31,272 bases of DNA from CAZVIK01 sp964627045 (GCA_964627045.1 CAZVIK010000025.1:1-31272); one strand, 5' to 3'. Positions 10,301-17,439 are shown, counted from the first letter of the stretch. Made by a program: numbers and translations. Notes: generated by a model not told the origin, from the sequence alone.

Positions 10301-10586
10301 CATGGGGATCGACCACGCCTACGAACCGGATTTCCTGGTGCGGCTGAGCAATGGTGTGACAGTAGTGTTGGAGATCAAGGGTTTCGAGGATGACCAGACG
10401 AAGGCCAAGCACACCGCGGCAAAGCGGTGGGTAGAGGCGGTGAACAACTGGGGGCACTTGGGGAGATGGGCCTTCCACGTCTGCCGGAACCCTCAGTTGT
10501 TGGAGAAGGAACTCGACTTCTTGGCGCAGGAGCCTCAAGCCGGCGCACTGAAGATCAGATTGCTGACGACGACCACTCAAGGTTGA
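7374..10586 (+). CDS. Type III-like restriction enzyme: SF2 helicase with C-terminal PD-(D/E)XK nuclease (Res)
   Basis: A 1070-residue DNA translocase-nuclease. SF2 helicase motif I is MATGSGKT (200-207), motif II is DEGHH (331-335, a DEAD/DEAH-box variant), and motif VI is QVVGRGLRR (from residue 671). The C-terminus has EPDFLV (P985, D986) and VVLEIKG (E1000, K1002), the PD-...-ExK core of a restriction-type nuclease, as in Res subunits of Type III systems. A low-complexity Asn/Gly then Lys/Pro linker lies near residues 545-565, between the helicase lobes. ATG 7374 has GGGAGG upstream and follows the methyltransferase stop by 3 bp. The N-terminal 'NPYEEPRDHWIYD' resembles a family I recall as BPTD_3080-type restriction endonucleases (from memory, not verified). 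The stop overlaps the convergent HTH gene by 10 bp. Confidence 0.9.
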   Translation: MARKSGGVVIPGQEQLPVQPVDRPILCNPYEEPRDHWIYDKETGAASRAGTRRPASYWYKTERTGSAQLTLTGLAEEERDDLPLVNALREDVRKWREAGYPGATNVTCGLLHHWARTDRARRLFFCQIEAVETIIYLLEIRFPGKVGIRGNPKLGKEDLNRLLAGNRPSFSNPGQDFFPRLIDPAQDASLAALRRIACKMATGSGKTVVMSMVVAWAFCNRGQNPATTLFPNGVLICCPNLTVKERLQVLRPERPGNYYEAFDIVPLKYRPLMQSGKVLVTNWHRFAEESEHSENGKNYAVVNKGPETPDTFARRVLEDLYDRLPIMVMNDEGHHCWRPAATEENLSTVDKDEVEEARVWLDGLDRINNCTANPAAKPGISICLDLSATPFYLNGSGYPEGTPFPWIVSDFGLVDAIESGIVKIPRLPVLDTTGRPDPKYFKLWKAINENLEPGERLPGKSKRPKPEVVYREAEGALLQIASQWKERFEQMEAATPGQEHVPPVLILVCDNTDIAEVFYRKISGETETETVTEADVAEVLGEEDAENGNGNGSPAVSKQKPAKPGKRKATTVYGKGAIFPELFSNNPDVNRTIRIDTKLLAEAESDDPKKKRQDAAEELRQVVATVGKPGQPGEHVRCVVSVSMLTEGWDANNVTHILGVRAFGSQLLCEQVVGRGLRRMDYVPDPTTGLLTEEYVDVYGIPFSVIPFKGRPVKAPAPDDRPKNHVRALPERKALEMRFPVVEGYAFALRKNLIRCDVDGMPVLDIEPNREPTATFVRPTVGYAEGSPSAHSSPFQFVEQDREEYYRETHLQTIEFQIARLIVDQLTVAGPDAKDRRRRVLALQSRHQLFPQVFRYVDEYVRRKVNFQNCDPCELGLEKYVQRIVERLRDGIVPDESEGEAPLMPITNRYKPIGTTAEVDFKTTRPCHATMKSHIDQVVLDNLVWESSAGFRLESSDAVQFYARNDHMELTIPYEYMGIDHAYEPDFLVRLSNGVTVVLEIKGFEDDQTKAKHTAAKRWVEAVNNWGHLGRWAFHVCRNPQLLEKELDFLAQEPQAGALKIRLLTTTTQG

Positions 10587-11323
10587 GCGCACTCCCCCTG
10601 ATGATCCTTGAGAACAAGGGCAACAGAATGGTTATGGTCCTCAAACGAGGTTCTCGGTTTCACATCTTCGACCGCCGGGCGATATCCCATGCTTCGCAGC
10701 CACTCCTGCGTCTCGCGGTCGAGCTTGCCGTACAGGATCTGGTCGCCATGTGCCCGACAAAAACGGCGCAATGAATCGGTCGGGATCTTCCCGTCGATCT
10801 CGCGCAGCCAGGCGCGCCGCAACCAGTAGGTCACCCGCCGACGGCTGACGTTTAACTTGACGGCCAGTCCTCTGGGCGAAATGCCTTCCACCGCCGGGTA
10901 GCCGAGGTCCCGCAGCCACAGTTGGACGTGCTCGCTGAGTTCATGGTACTGGATCTTCTCCGGGTGGTCCCGGCAGAAGGCCTCCAGTGACTCCTCTGTG
11001 ATCCGCCCCGCCACGCTCCTCAGATACCCCTTCTCTCGCCAGCGCCGCACCTGCTTCGGCGTCACATTGAGCCAGTTGACGAGGTCCTTCCCCTTGAAGC
11101 CGGCCAAATCCTCCGGCGGCGTTTCCAAGCGCTGGAGCTTTGAGCGCACCGCCTTCGGAGTCCGCCGCAGGCAGCGGGCAACGGTCGGAATGGACTGCGT
11201 CCCGACCATATCCCGCAGCGTGGCCTCCTCCGCTCCATCCCATGGCCGAGGCGTGGACCGGCGCCCGTTTGTCGGTGCCACTTCTTCGACCGCGATAACA
11301 CCACCCGGCGAAGGGACCTCCAT
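10577..11323 (-). CDS. Multi-HTH DNA-binding protein (SANT/Myb-like plus two repeated HTH modules)
   Basis: A 248-residue protein that looks purely DNA-binding. Around residues 28-70 it has a Myb/SANT- or GcrA-like segment (WDGAEEATL ... AVRSKLQRL). Two tandem, clearly related HTH modules follow: LNVTPKQVRRWREKGYL with a wing and EAFCRDHPEKI, and LNVSRRRVTYWLRRAWL with RRFCRAHGDQI. Each is followed by a WLR.(L/M)GY motif, showing internal duplication. ATG 11323 is preferred because GGGAGG lies 4 bases before it; a TTG 12 bases upstream overlaps that site. It is convergent with the restriction gene, and the two share 10 bp at their 3' ends. It could regulate the restriction system or the sigma-factor gene transcribed away from the same intergenic region. 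No partner domain (integrase, nuclease) is visible. Confidence 0.75.
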   Translation of the reverse strand: MEVPSPGGVIAVEEVAPTNGRRSTPRPWDGAEEATLRDMVGTQSIPTVARCLRRTPKAVRSKLQRLETPPEDLAGFKGKDLVNWLNVTPKQVRRWREKGYLRSVAGRITEESLEAFCRDHPEKIQYHELSEHVQLWLRDLGYPAVEGISPRGLAVKLNVSRRRVTYWLRRAWLREIDGKIPTDSLRRFCRAHGDQILYGKLDRETQEWLRSMGYRPAVEDVKPRTSFEDHNHSVALVLKDHQGECAQP

Positions 11324-11377
11324 ACAGCCTCCCAAGTCGTGTTCGCCCTCTCAGAAATCAGAGCCGGCCGGAAATAG

Positions 11378-11453
11378 AAACCTCACCTCCTGGCGGCGCG
11401 CCAGTCCCGGAGAGGCCGGCCTCGTCGAAATGAGATAAAAATGGGTGAGGTTT
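11378..11453. promoter_or_regulatory. Inverted repeat AAACCTCACC / GGTGAGGTTT in divergent intergenic region
   Basis: A perfect 10-bp inverted repeat: AAACCTCACC at 11378-11387 and GGTGAGGTTT at 11444-11453. It lies in the gap between the divergently transcribed HTH gene and sigma-factor gene. The arms are 66 bp apart (start to start), about six helical turns, so they suit looping or cooperative binding better than a transcript hairpin. They are candidate sites for the neighbouring HTH protein. The rest of the gap (11324-11537) shows no gene I trust. Confidence 0.4.
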
Positions 11454-11537
11454 TCGCGTTCCGCGGGCTCTTAGAGGCAGAGCCGAACCTCGTGCCCAGC
11501 GAAGGCCGTCGTGGTTCGAGAGGAATGGCCGGGTCCC

Positions 11538-12128
11538 ATGCCCGACACAGAAACGTCGTTTCCGCCGTTCTGGATCAACGACAGGGACAACTATGGGCGG
11601 CCCCTGGAGCCGATGGTGATCGAGGCCGCCCGTGCGATTTGGGAACGGGCGTGCCGTGCCGTGACACTCAAGCTGAAAGATCCCGGGCGGGCTCCAGAAA
11701 TCATTGAGGCCACTGCGGCGGCAGTGTCACGGAGGCTTCAACGGCCCGGCCGCGACCCTATACGGGACATGGAGGCCTACCTCCTCTGGGCTTGTATGCA
11801 CCGGGTCAATCGCATCGCTCTCCGGGAGAGTAGCGAGCAGTCCGGACACGAGACCGGCACTCTCGAGATGCTGGCGGCAAACACAGCCGGGTGGCGAACA
11901 GAAGACCTGGCTGAAGAGCTTTATGTCAAAGAAGTCCTCGCCCTTGTGGATCCGGGGACCCGAGAGCTATTCACGCTCCGTGTTGCGGGCTATTCTTGGG
12001 GAGAGATCGCGAGGATGCGGAATTACGCCACACCGCACAGCGCCGAAGTTCAGTTCGGGAAGAAGTGGAAGGCCGCCAGGGAGCGCCTTGAGCGGATGTC
12101 GCGAAGGGCGATAGGTCCCCTCAAGTGA
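11538..12128 (+). CDS. ECF-like RNA polymerase sigma factor
   Basis: A 196-residue protein. The middle section YLLWACMHRVNRIALRE resembles sigma region 2. The C-terminal part, from LVDPGTRELFTLRVAGYSWGEIARM to a Lys/Arg-rich helix, resembles the region 4 HTH that reads the -35 element. The strongest support is context: the next gene overlaps its stop and encodes a membrane protein with the HxxxCxxC anti-sigma motif. I prefer ATG 11538 (PDTETSF...), although its likely ribosome-binding site (AGAGGA) is about 13 bases away; GTG 11511 is the alternative. The sequence is divergent for an ECF factor, with an unusually long N-terminus, so the exact group is unknown. It probably drives an envelope or stress regulon, possibly including the convergent CHAT operon. 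Confidence 0.72.
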   Translation: MPDTETSFPPFWINDRDNYGRPLEPMVIEAARAIWERACRAVTLKLKDPGRAPEIIEATAAAVSRRLQRPGRDPIRDMEAYLLWACMHRVNRIALRESSEQSGHETGTLEMLAANTAGWRTEDLAEELYVKEVLALVDPGTRELFTLRVAGYSWGEIARMRNYATPHSAEVQFGKKWKAARERLERMSRRAIGPLK

Positions 12129-12811
12129 GAAGAATCATGAAGGAGCCGGACGACATGCTTTCGCGCAGTGAGGAGCAGCGGCTCCTGCAGGCTGGCCGGC
12201 GTGTCTTCGCGGAACACGCGCCCAACCCGACGAGGATCGGGTGTCCGCCACAAAGCACCCTGCGAGCCATGGCGTTCCGCTCAAGGCGGCTGGCCGAGGC
12301 CGACCTGCCTCTCGCGCACTTGACGATCTGCTCACCCTGCTTCCAGGACTACTCCCGTTATCGGAGGCAGGCGGTCAATCAGACGGCCGTGCGGTGGGCG
12401 CTGGCGGCTGCGCTTGCTGTTGTGGTGATCGGAGCGGCAGTTCTCACCGGTATTGGTCGCGGCTGGCTTCAGCGGCCCACTGAGCCGCTGATCGCCGCGA
12501 CACTGGACCTCCGTCCTCTCTCGGCGATAAGGGGACAGGGAACGCCCGTGGATGCTGTCCTGACACTTCCCCGTAGCCGTCTCCGGATCACAGTCCAGCT
12601 TCCTGTGGGGAGCGAGGACGGGGCCTATGACGTGGCGGTGTCTCGGGACGGCCGTCCGCTGCGATCTCTGGAGGGTGTCGCCAGCAGTCAAGCGGGCGTC
12701 ACGACTCTGACGGTCCAAGTAGACCTGACCGGCCTGGGCGCGGGGCGCTACGTATTCGGGGTCCGGCGCGTCGGGTCCGCCTGGCAGGAATACCCGCTAC
12801 GACTTGAGTGA
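12125..12811 (+). CDS. Membrane anti-sigma factor with ZAS zinc-finger motif
   Basis: A 228-residue single-pass protein. The cytoplasmic N-terminus contains HLTICSPC, which is H65-x3-C69-x2-C72, the zinc-binding motif of ZAS anti-sigma factors that hold an ECF sigma inactive. A hydrophobic helix (WALAAALAVVVIGAAV, about residues 91-108) follows, then a ~118-residue extracytoplasmic beta-rich domain ending in a sandwich-like fold. GTG 12125 overlaps the sigma stop (GTGA), implying translational coupling; an in-frame ATG at 12137 is an alternative start. The outer domain is the likely signal input. Its stop overlaps the convergent S41-like gene by 15 bp. The anti-sigma role is well supported by motif, topology and position; the signal is unknown. 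Confidence 0.8.
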   Translation: MRRIMKEPDDMLSRSEEQRLLQAGRRVFAEHAPNPTRIGCPPQSTLRAMAFRSRRLAEADLPLAHLTICSPCFQDYSRYRRQAVNQTAVRWALAAALAVVVIGAAVLTGIGRGWLQRPTEPLIAATLDLRPLSAIRGQGTPVDAVLTLPRSRLRITVQLPVGSEDGAYDVAVSRDGRPLRSLEGVASSQAGVTTLTVQVDLTGLGAGRYVFGVRRVGSAWQEYPLRLE

Positions 12812-14041
12812 ACCGCCCTCGACGAAGTCCAATGCCGCGTTCAACTGCGTGTCCACCCCCTGGCTGAGCCCTTGGTAGGAGAGCTCGACCTCGACATCGG
12901 GCTTGACTCCCGAGCCTTCCAGCAAGCGGCCACCCCAAGTGTAGTAAGCCCCGACAGGCAGGCTGAGGATGTAGCCGTGGGGCAGCTTGAACGAATCCGC
13001 GCTCAGCAGGCGGCCGGCAGAGCGTGTGCCGATGATGGTCGCCAGGTGATTCTCGGCGGCGAAGGCGGCAATCATCTCACTGGCGCTGGCAGTGTGCTCG
13101 TTGACCAAGACCACCATCGCGCCGTGGAACGGCTGCGGCCCGAGCCCCTCGGTTACCAGGAGGATTGACTTCTCTGCGAACGCGAATTGGAGCGCCAGCG
13201 GGATAAGCTCCCACTTGGAGGCGGGGATGCGGCCAAACTTGCGGAGGGTGTTCTTGTCGTAACCGGCCTCGGCTCGGCGGCGCGTGAGACTGTAGCCGAC
13301 GGGCAGCCGGTCGGGCGTCAGATAGCTCATGAGCCTGAGTCCGCCGATTCCGCCACCGGGGTTGCCCCTCAAGTCCACCACCAGCCGGCGGCACTGCTGA
13401 AGATCGGACACTGCCGCGTCCAATGCCCGGGCAACATCGATTCCAATCGCGCCCGGGAATACACTCGCTTTCAGCAAGCCGGTGCCTGGCCGGGGAACTG
13501 AGTGCGACACGATGCGCGGCTCGGCGTAGGGCAACTTGGGCGTTCGAGGAATGGGGACTGCCACGGAAAGCTCGGCCGTCTGCCCATCTGATCGCCGAAC
13601 GGTCAACGGGACCGCAGTCCCCATCGCGAACGTCGGAGCGTCGGGCGGCTTGGAGGCTGCGCCGTTGACACTGATGAGGATGTCGCCGCGCCGGACGCCC
13701 GCAGAAGCCGCCGGGCCGCCCTCGTGAACGTCCTGAAACACCCAGACCGCCTCGCCGTCTGACATGCACTTCTGAAGCGTCGCGCCGATGGCCAGCCGGC
13801 TGGGGACGCGCTTGGCGCTCCTGTGGAAGAAGTTCGCATGGCTCACGCGGAGGCTCGTGACCAGATCATGCAACTGGCGCTCAAACTCATCGGCGCTGGG
13901 ACAGGTCAGAAGTTGCTCGGTCTTCTCGCCCACCGCAGCACGCCAGCGGGCAAACTCGAACTTCGGGTCGAAGAACTTCTCCTCCACCAGACGTAGGACC
14001 TTCGTCAGGATTTGTTCTCGGGCTCGCCTGTCCAGTTCCAA
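12797..14041 (-). CDS. S41 (C-terminal processing peptidase-like) protease with PDZ domain
   Basis: A 414-residue protein with the S41 layout. It has an N-terminal helical domain with a SHANFF motif (H68), a PDZ domain (GGPAASAGVRRGDILISVNG near residues 108-127), the core DLRGNPGGG, and NEHTASASE with likely nucleophile S319. At +25 from this serine, where CtpA/D1P enzymes have the general-base lysine, there is R344. It is therefore either an S41B/tricorn-like variant using another base (perhaps H68) or inactive. I chose TTG 14041 because GAGGA lies 7 bases upstream and homology begins there; the open frame further upstream is antisense-quality sequence inside the CHAT gene. It starts 10 bp after the CHAT stop, so it is its operon partner. 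No signal peptide is evident from this start. The 3' end overlaps the anti-sigma gene. Confidence 0.83.
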   Translation of the reverse strand: MELDRRAREQILTKVLRLVEEKFFDPKFEFARWRAAVGEKTEQLLTCPSADEFERQLHDLVTSLRVSHANFFHRSAKRVPSRLAIGATLQKCMSDGEAVWVFQDVHEGGPAASAGVRRGDILISVNGAASKPPDAPTFAMGTAVPLTVRRSDGQTAELSVAVPIPRTPKLPYAEPRIVSHSVPRPGTGLLKASVFPGAIGIDVARALDAAVSDLQQCRRLVVDLRGNPGGGIGGLRLMSYLTPDRLPVGYSLTRRRAEAGYDKNTLRKFGRIPASKWELIPLALQFAFAEKSILLVTEGLGPQPFHGAMVVLVNEHTASASEMIAAFAAENHLATIIGTRSAGRLLSADSFKLPHGYILSLPVGAYYTWGGRLLEGSGVKPDVEVELSYQGLSQGVDTQLNAALDFVEGGSLKS

Positions 14042-14051
14042 TTTCCGCTCC

Positions 14052-16715
14052 TCAGTTCTTGGGAGATAGCGGGATCGCTGCCTCTCCCACGATACCGAAC
14101 GCGCCCCAGTAGTAGGGCACGGCATCCTTGCCATGCCGGGCCAGGAGGTCCCGCTTGGCCAGCGCCAGCGCGGAGCCCCGGTCTTCCCCCGCGGCAAGGC
14201 GCCGGTAGAAGCTCTTCATCAGCGCGAGGGTGGCGGTGTCATCCACAGGCCAGTGCGTGGCGACAACCGTTCGTGTTCCCGCCGTGAAGAACGCGCGAGC
14301 GAGGCTGGCGACGCCCTCCTGGCCCTCGATGCGTCCCTCGCCGGTTTCACAGGCCGAAAGCACCACAAGCTCGGCATTCAGCCGCAGCGCGCCGATCTCT
14401 CTTGCTTGCAGCAGTCCGTCTTCGGGCGAGCCAGGGTCCCAACCGAGGATCAGCGCGGCACGGTCGGGATAGTCCACGTCCGGTATACCGTGGGTTGCGA
14501 AGTGGAGGATCCGGAACTGGTCGAGCCGCTCGGATTTCAGCTTCGCCTCGGTCGCCTGATCGCCCCCAAGCAACACCGCGCCGACACCGGCTGCGGCTGC
14601 TACAGCTTTCGCCTCGTCCATGGTTAGGGGGAGTTTGGATAACGCCGAGAGGCGCAGGTCAGCCACGGCGCGGGCAGCACTCCTCTGGTAGGGAATGGTG
14701 CTCTTCGCCACCAGGGCTTTCTCCCGCTGGTACGTCACCCCGCCAATCACAAGGGCAGGTTTCTGCGTCGGCAGCGAGCGCAATGCCCGGAGCAAGTACA
14801 ACGCCGTGCCCGATGGAGCCGAGGAGATCACTCGCGATTCAACCAAGTACCGCCCGTCATCGTCAACCAGCGTGTCGAAGGACAGGCTGTTCAGAACTCC
14901 ATCCGGTACGACGATCAGCCTCGACTTGCCCCGCACACCAGAAACAGGGCGCACGAGCGACGCAAACAGAGTCTTGCCACTCTCCTTCGCTGCCGCACGC
15001 GATTCCACGTTCTTGAGATGCTCCCGGACTTCGTTCTCGATCTTCCCCTTTCCAGCCATAGGCACGAGCACGGTTGAACCTTGGTCTACGGCCAAGCAGA
15101 ATGACGTTGGCTCAGCCAAAACGTACTCAAGGAGGATCTCGTCCCCGGCGAGACTGCGTTGCAGGGACGCAAGCGGCACCGGACTTGCGCGAAGGTCCAC
15201 TCCATGCCGGTCCGCACCGCCAGGCGTGAGATTCAGTTTCTGTTCAGCTTCGAAGAGATCCGCGAGCAGCCGGTTCCTTTCCTTCTCGGAGGTCGATCGT
15301 ATCAGCGCCGACTGAAGCGCCGAGATCTCCTTCTGCCCTGTGCTGCTGCTCGGCCTCCCGCGTTCTCCCCCTGTCGAACGTGCCCGCAACGAATCCGTTG
15401 TGATCCTGCCTCTGGCACGCTCCAATACGTCGAAGGCCAGGCGGCGGTCCCTCATGTGTTGGGCGGCCAGCAGGAAGTGTTCCCGGATCACCTCGCTCGT
15501 CGCCGCGACGAAGGAACTCTTGGCGCTCAGGCTGGGCGTGTTCACCAGCATCCCTTCGATGATGTCGGTCGCCTCTTCGTAGAGTGCGTGCGCCGCCTGG
15601 GTGCGGCCGGCCTGGGCTTCGAGGCCCGCCAGCACGGCAAGGTGCTCTGGAAGGGCGAACGTGTCGCCGACCTTCCTGATTGCATCCAATGCTCGCGCCG
15701 CGCTGGCCCTCGCCTTCCTGCGGTCGCTGGCGTTCGCGTAAAGCTTGGCCAGTTGAAGCTCAGCAGTGGCTTCGATCCTGTAGACCTGCGTACGGCGTGC
15801 AAGGGCGGCAGCCTGCTCCAGATGTTCGATTGCCAGCCGAGGTTCGTTGGTTTGCGCTTTGAGGATGCCGAGGCGCGCGTGCGCGTCAGCCTCGTAATCG
15901 ACTCGGTTGGTCTGGCGTGCAACTTCGAGGATCTGGTTGAGCGCTGCTTCGGCCTCGGAACGGCGGCTCAGGCGAACGAGTGCCGTCGCGCGCCCAGTGT
16001 GGGCCAGCATCGGAAACGTAACCTCCGGGTGCTCGGCCGCAACTTCCAGGGCTCGATCCAGATACTCGAGGCCCTCCTTGGCCCGGCCCATCTCGACGAA
16101 GCCCTGGCCGATGATCGTGTAGTACCGAATCTGTGCGGCCACGTCGCCATAGAACATGGCCAACAGCACCGCCTTCGTCATCATGTCGCGCGCCTTGGTG
16201 GTGTCGCCTTCCAGGAAAGAAAGGATGGCCAGTTCTCCTCCGGCCCGCGCCGTCCACTGTTTCTTACCGAGCTTCTCAGCTATGCTGAGCGCCTCCTCCC
16301 AGTCGCGCCGCGATTCGGGGGGAGCGATCTCCAGGTCGATGTTACCTTTGACCACCAGCAGGCGCAGCTTCAGTTCGGGATCGTTCTGGACTAGAGGGTT
16401 TTCAAGCTCCTTGCCGAGGTAGTCGGCAACCTCTGTGAACGACGCGCTCTGAACATCGGCTCGCAGACGGCTGACCTTGCAGTAGAGGGCGTTCCTGGCG
16501 TCGCCGGCCTGGGCGAAGAGGCTCTCGGCTTGCGCGTAGAGCGGCCGCGCCCGAACCCAGTTGTGGAGCCAAGCGAGGTGCTCAGCTTGGGCGAGCAGCG
16601 CCGTCGTCGGACTGTCGGGCAATCCAGTCCTAATGGGGGTGAGTGTGACGAGAATAGCCAGCAGGCAGGCGAGTCGGACCTGTCCACGAGCACGATCCGC
16701 GACTCTGACGGGCAC
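14052..16715 (-). CDS. TPR-CHAT caspase-like protease with N-terminal membrane/signal segment
   Basis: A protein of 887 residues from GTG 16715. A basic N-terminus leads into a hydrophobic stretch (ACLLAILVTLTPI), then ~450 residues of degenerate TPR-type helical repeats, then a C-terminal CHAT domain. Counting from the longer TTG 16751 start, the caspase-like dyad is H754 in ILHFATHG and C801 in VVLSACETG, followed by the conserved AFFTAGTRTVVATHWPVDD. CHAT proteases are family C14 relatives, often in stress or conflict systems and sometimes cleaving a neighbour's product. TTG 16751 is unlikely because it overlaps a TATAAT -10 box. The S41-like gene follows after 10 bp. Whether the hydrophobic segment is a cleaved signal or an anchor decides where the protease acts; I cannot tell. 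Family identity is firm; the substrate is unknown. Confidence 0.88.
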   Translation of the reverse strand: MPVRVADRARGQVRLACLLAILVTLTPIRTGLPDSPTTALLAQAEHLAWLHNWVRARPLYAQAESLFAQAGDARNALYCKVSRLRADVQSASFTEVADYLGKELENPLVQNDPELKLRLLVVKGNIDLEIAPPESRRDWEEALSIAEKLGKKQWTARAGGELAILSFLEGDTTKARDMMTKAVLLAMFYGDVAAQIRYYTIIGQGFVEMGRAKEGLEYLDRALEVAAEHPEVTFPMLAHTGRATALVRLSRRSEAEAALNQILEVARQTNRVDYEADAHARLGILKAQTNEPRLAIEHLEQAAALARRTQVYRIEATAELQLAKLYANASDRRKARASAARALDAIRKVGDTFALPEHLAVLAGLEAQAGRTQAAHALYEEATDIIEGMLVNTPSLSAKSSFVAATSEVIREHFLLAAQHMRDRRLAFDVLERARGRITTDSLRARSTGGERGRPSSSTGQKEISALQSALIRSTSEKERNRLLADLFEAEQKLNLTPGGADRHGVDLRASPVPLASLQRSLAGDEILLEYVLAEPTSFCLAVDQGSTVLVPMAGKGKIENEVREHLKNVESRAAAKESGKTLFASLVRPVSGVRGKSRLIVVPDGVLNSLSFDTLVDDDGRYLVESRVISSAPSGTALYLLRALRSLPTQKPALVIGGVTYQREKALVAKSTIPYQRSAARAVADLRLSALSKLPLTMDEAKAVAAAAGVGAVLLGGDQATEAKLKSERLDQFRILHFATHGIPDVDYPDRAALILGWDPGSPEDGLLQAREIGALRLNAELVVLSACETGEGRIEGQEGVASLARAFFTAGTRTVVATHWPVDDTATLALMKSFYRRLAAGEDRGSALALAKRDLLARHGKDAVPYYWGAFGIVGEAAIPLSPKN

Positions 16716-16750
16716 TACCCCATACCACCCCGCCTCGACGGTGAGGTTCA

Positions 16751-16780
16751 ATTATAGTGCCGATTGTGCCGGACTGGCGA
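16751..16780 (-). promoter_or_regulatory. Sigma-70-like promoter of the CHAT-S41 operon
   Basis: Reading the - strand, TCGCCA (16780-16775, 4/6 to -35) is followed after 18 bases by a perfect TATAAT (16756-16751). The predicted transcript would start near 16744, leaving about 29 bases before GTG 16715. This supports GTG over TTG 16751 as the CHAT start. Confidence 0.5.
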
Positions 16781-17439
16781 CCGCGCGTCACGGATGTGCA
16801 GACCGTGCCGTAAACTCGCGCCGGGCTCCCCAGTGCTTGGTCGGGTCTGGAGCGGTATCCGAAGAAACAGGCTGGTCCCCGAGATTAAGAAGTTCCTTCG
16901 GAGGCGCGCGACCCCATGAAGCATGAGCACGGCGAAGATCTGTTCTTCAAGGTGACGTGGGCCATCCGCGACAACAACGGACAGTCGGGCTCTGTTTTCA
17001 TCCTGAATTCTGTTTCCTTACAGGCCCACGACTGAAGCGCCAGACGCCGCAGTCTCAATTCCGAGATGTCATGAACCGTTTTGAAAACGGACCCGTCCCG
17101 CCGGATGCTTCTCGAAGGCACAGTCAATTCTGGATCCGCGCAGAGCGGCAATCGGCCACTTGGCTGCATAACACCCGATCGTTCCCTGTATCTGTGGGGT
17201 GGCGGCGATTGTTCTCATTCCGAAGGACGGTGGCTACGCGTCCAACTGGGAGGCGCCAGTTTCTGGTATTGCCCCTCTACGTGCCCAATGCCGGATGTGG
17301 ATGCAATAGGAACACGACGGTTTCCAACGAGTTGTTGGGCGCTGCTGGCGACACTAGTCTGAGCGCAATAGCCCGTTCGCTTTTGCGGCTCAGGCGGTCT
17401 CTCCTGCGTACCTTTATCGCGGAACGCCCCGGATGACTT
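16781..17439. other. Intergenic stretch without a convincing gene
   Basis: About 660 bases between the TIR gene end and the CHAT promoter. Frames on both strands are broken or have shadow-like composition. One small + strand frame (16916-17035) is listed separately. I see no tRNA, no insertion-sequence ends and no T-rich terminator hairpin downstream of the TIR gene. It may be decayed coding sequence. Confidence 0.5.
16916..17035 (+). CDS. Possible 39-residue small protein
   Basis: ATG 16916 has GGAGG about 11 bases upstream and opens a 39-codon frame (MKHEHGEDLFFKVTWAIRD, ending SVSLQAHD) of protein-like composition. It sits alone on the + strand in an otherwise poorly coding gap. It could be a genuine small gene, a gene remnant or chance. 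I recognise no family. Confidence 0.2.
   Translation: MKHEHGEDLFFKVTWAIRDNNGQSGSVFILNSVSLQAHD

Noticed and set aside
9402..10592. 396-codon open frame on the - strand opposite the restriction gene
   Set aside because: Product is His/Arg/Leu-rich with no motif and lies wholly across the helicase-nuclease gene, whose motifs are intact.
15159..16394. 411-codon open frame on the + strand opposite the CHAT gene
   Set aside because: Antisense to a clear TPR-CHAT gene, low-complexity Arg/Gln/Gly-rich product and no ribosome-binding site; an expected shadow in GC-rich DNA.
14052..16715. TPR-CHAT protein as a Craspase-type Cas effector
   Set aside because: No Cas7-11, other cas gene or CRISPR array is in the window; the neighbour is an S41-like protein, not the known Craspase substrate gene.
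16749..16751. TTG as the start of the CHAT gene
   Set aside because: It overlaps the last base of a perfect TATAAT -10 box, so it would lie upstream of the predicted transcript start.
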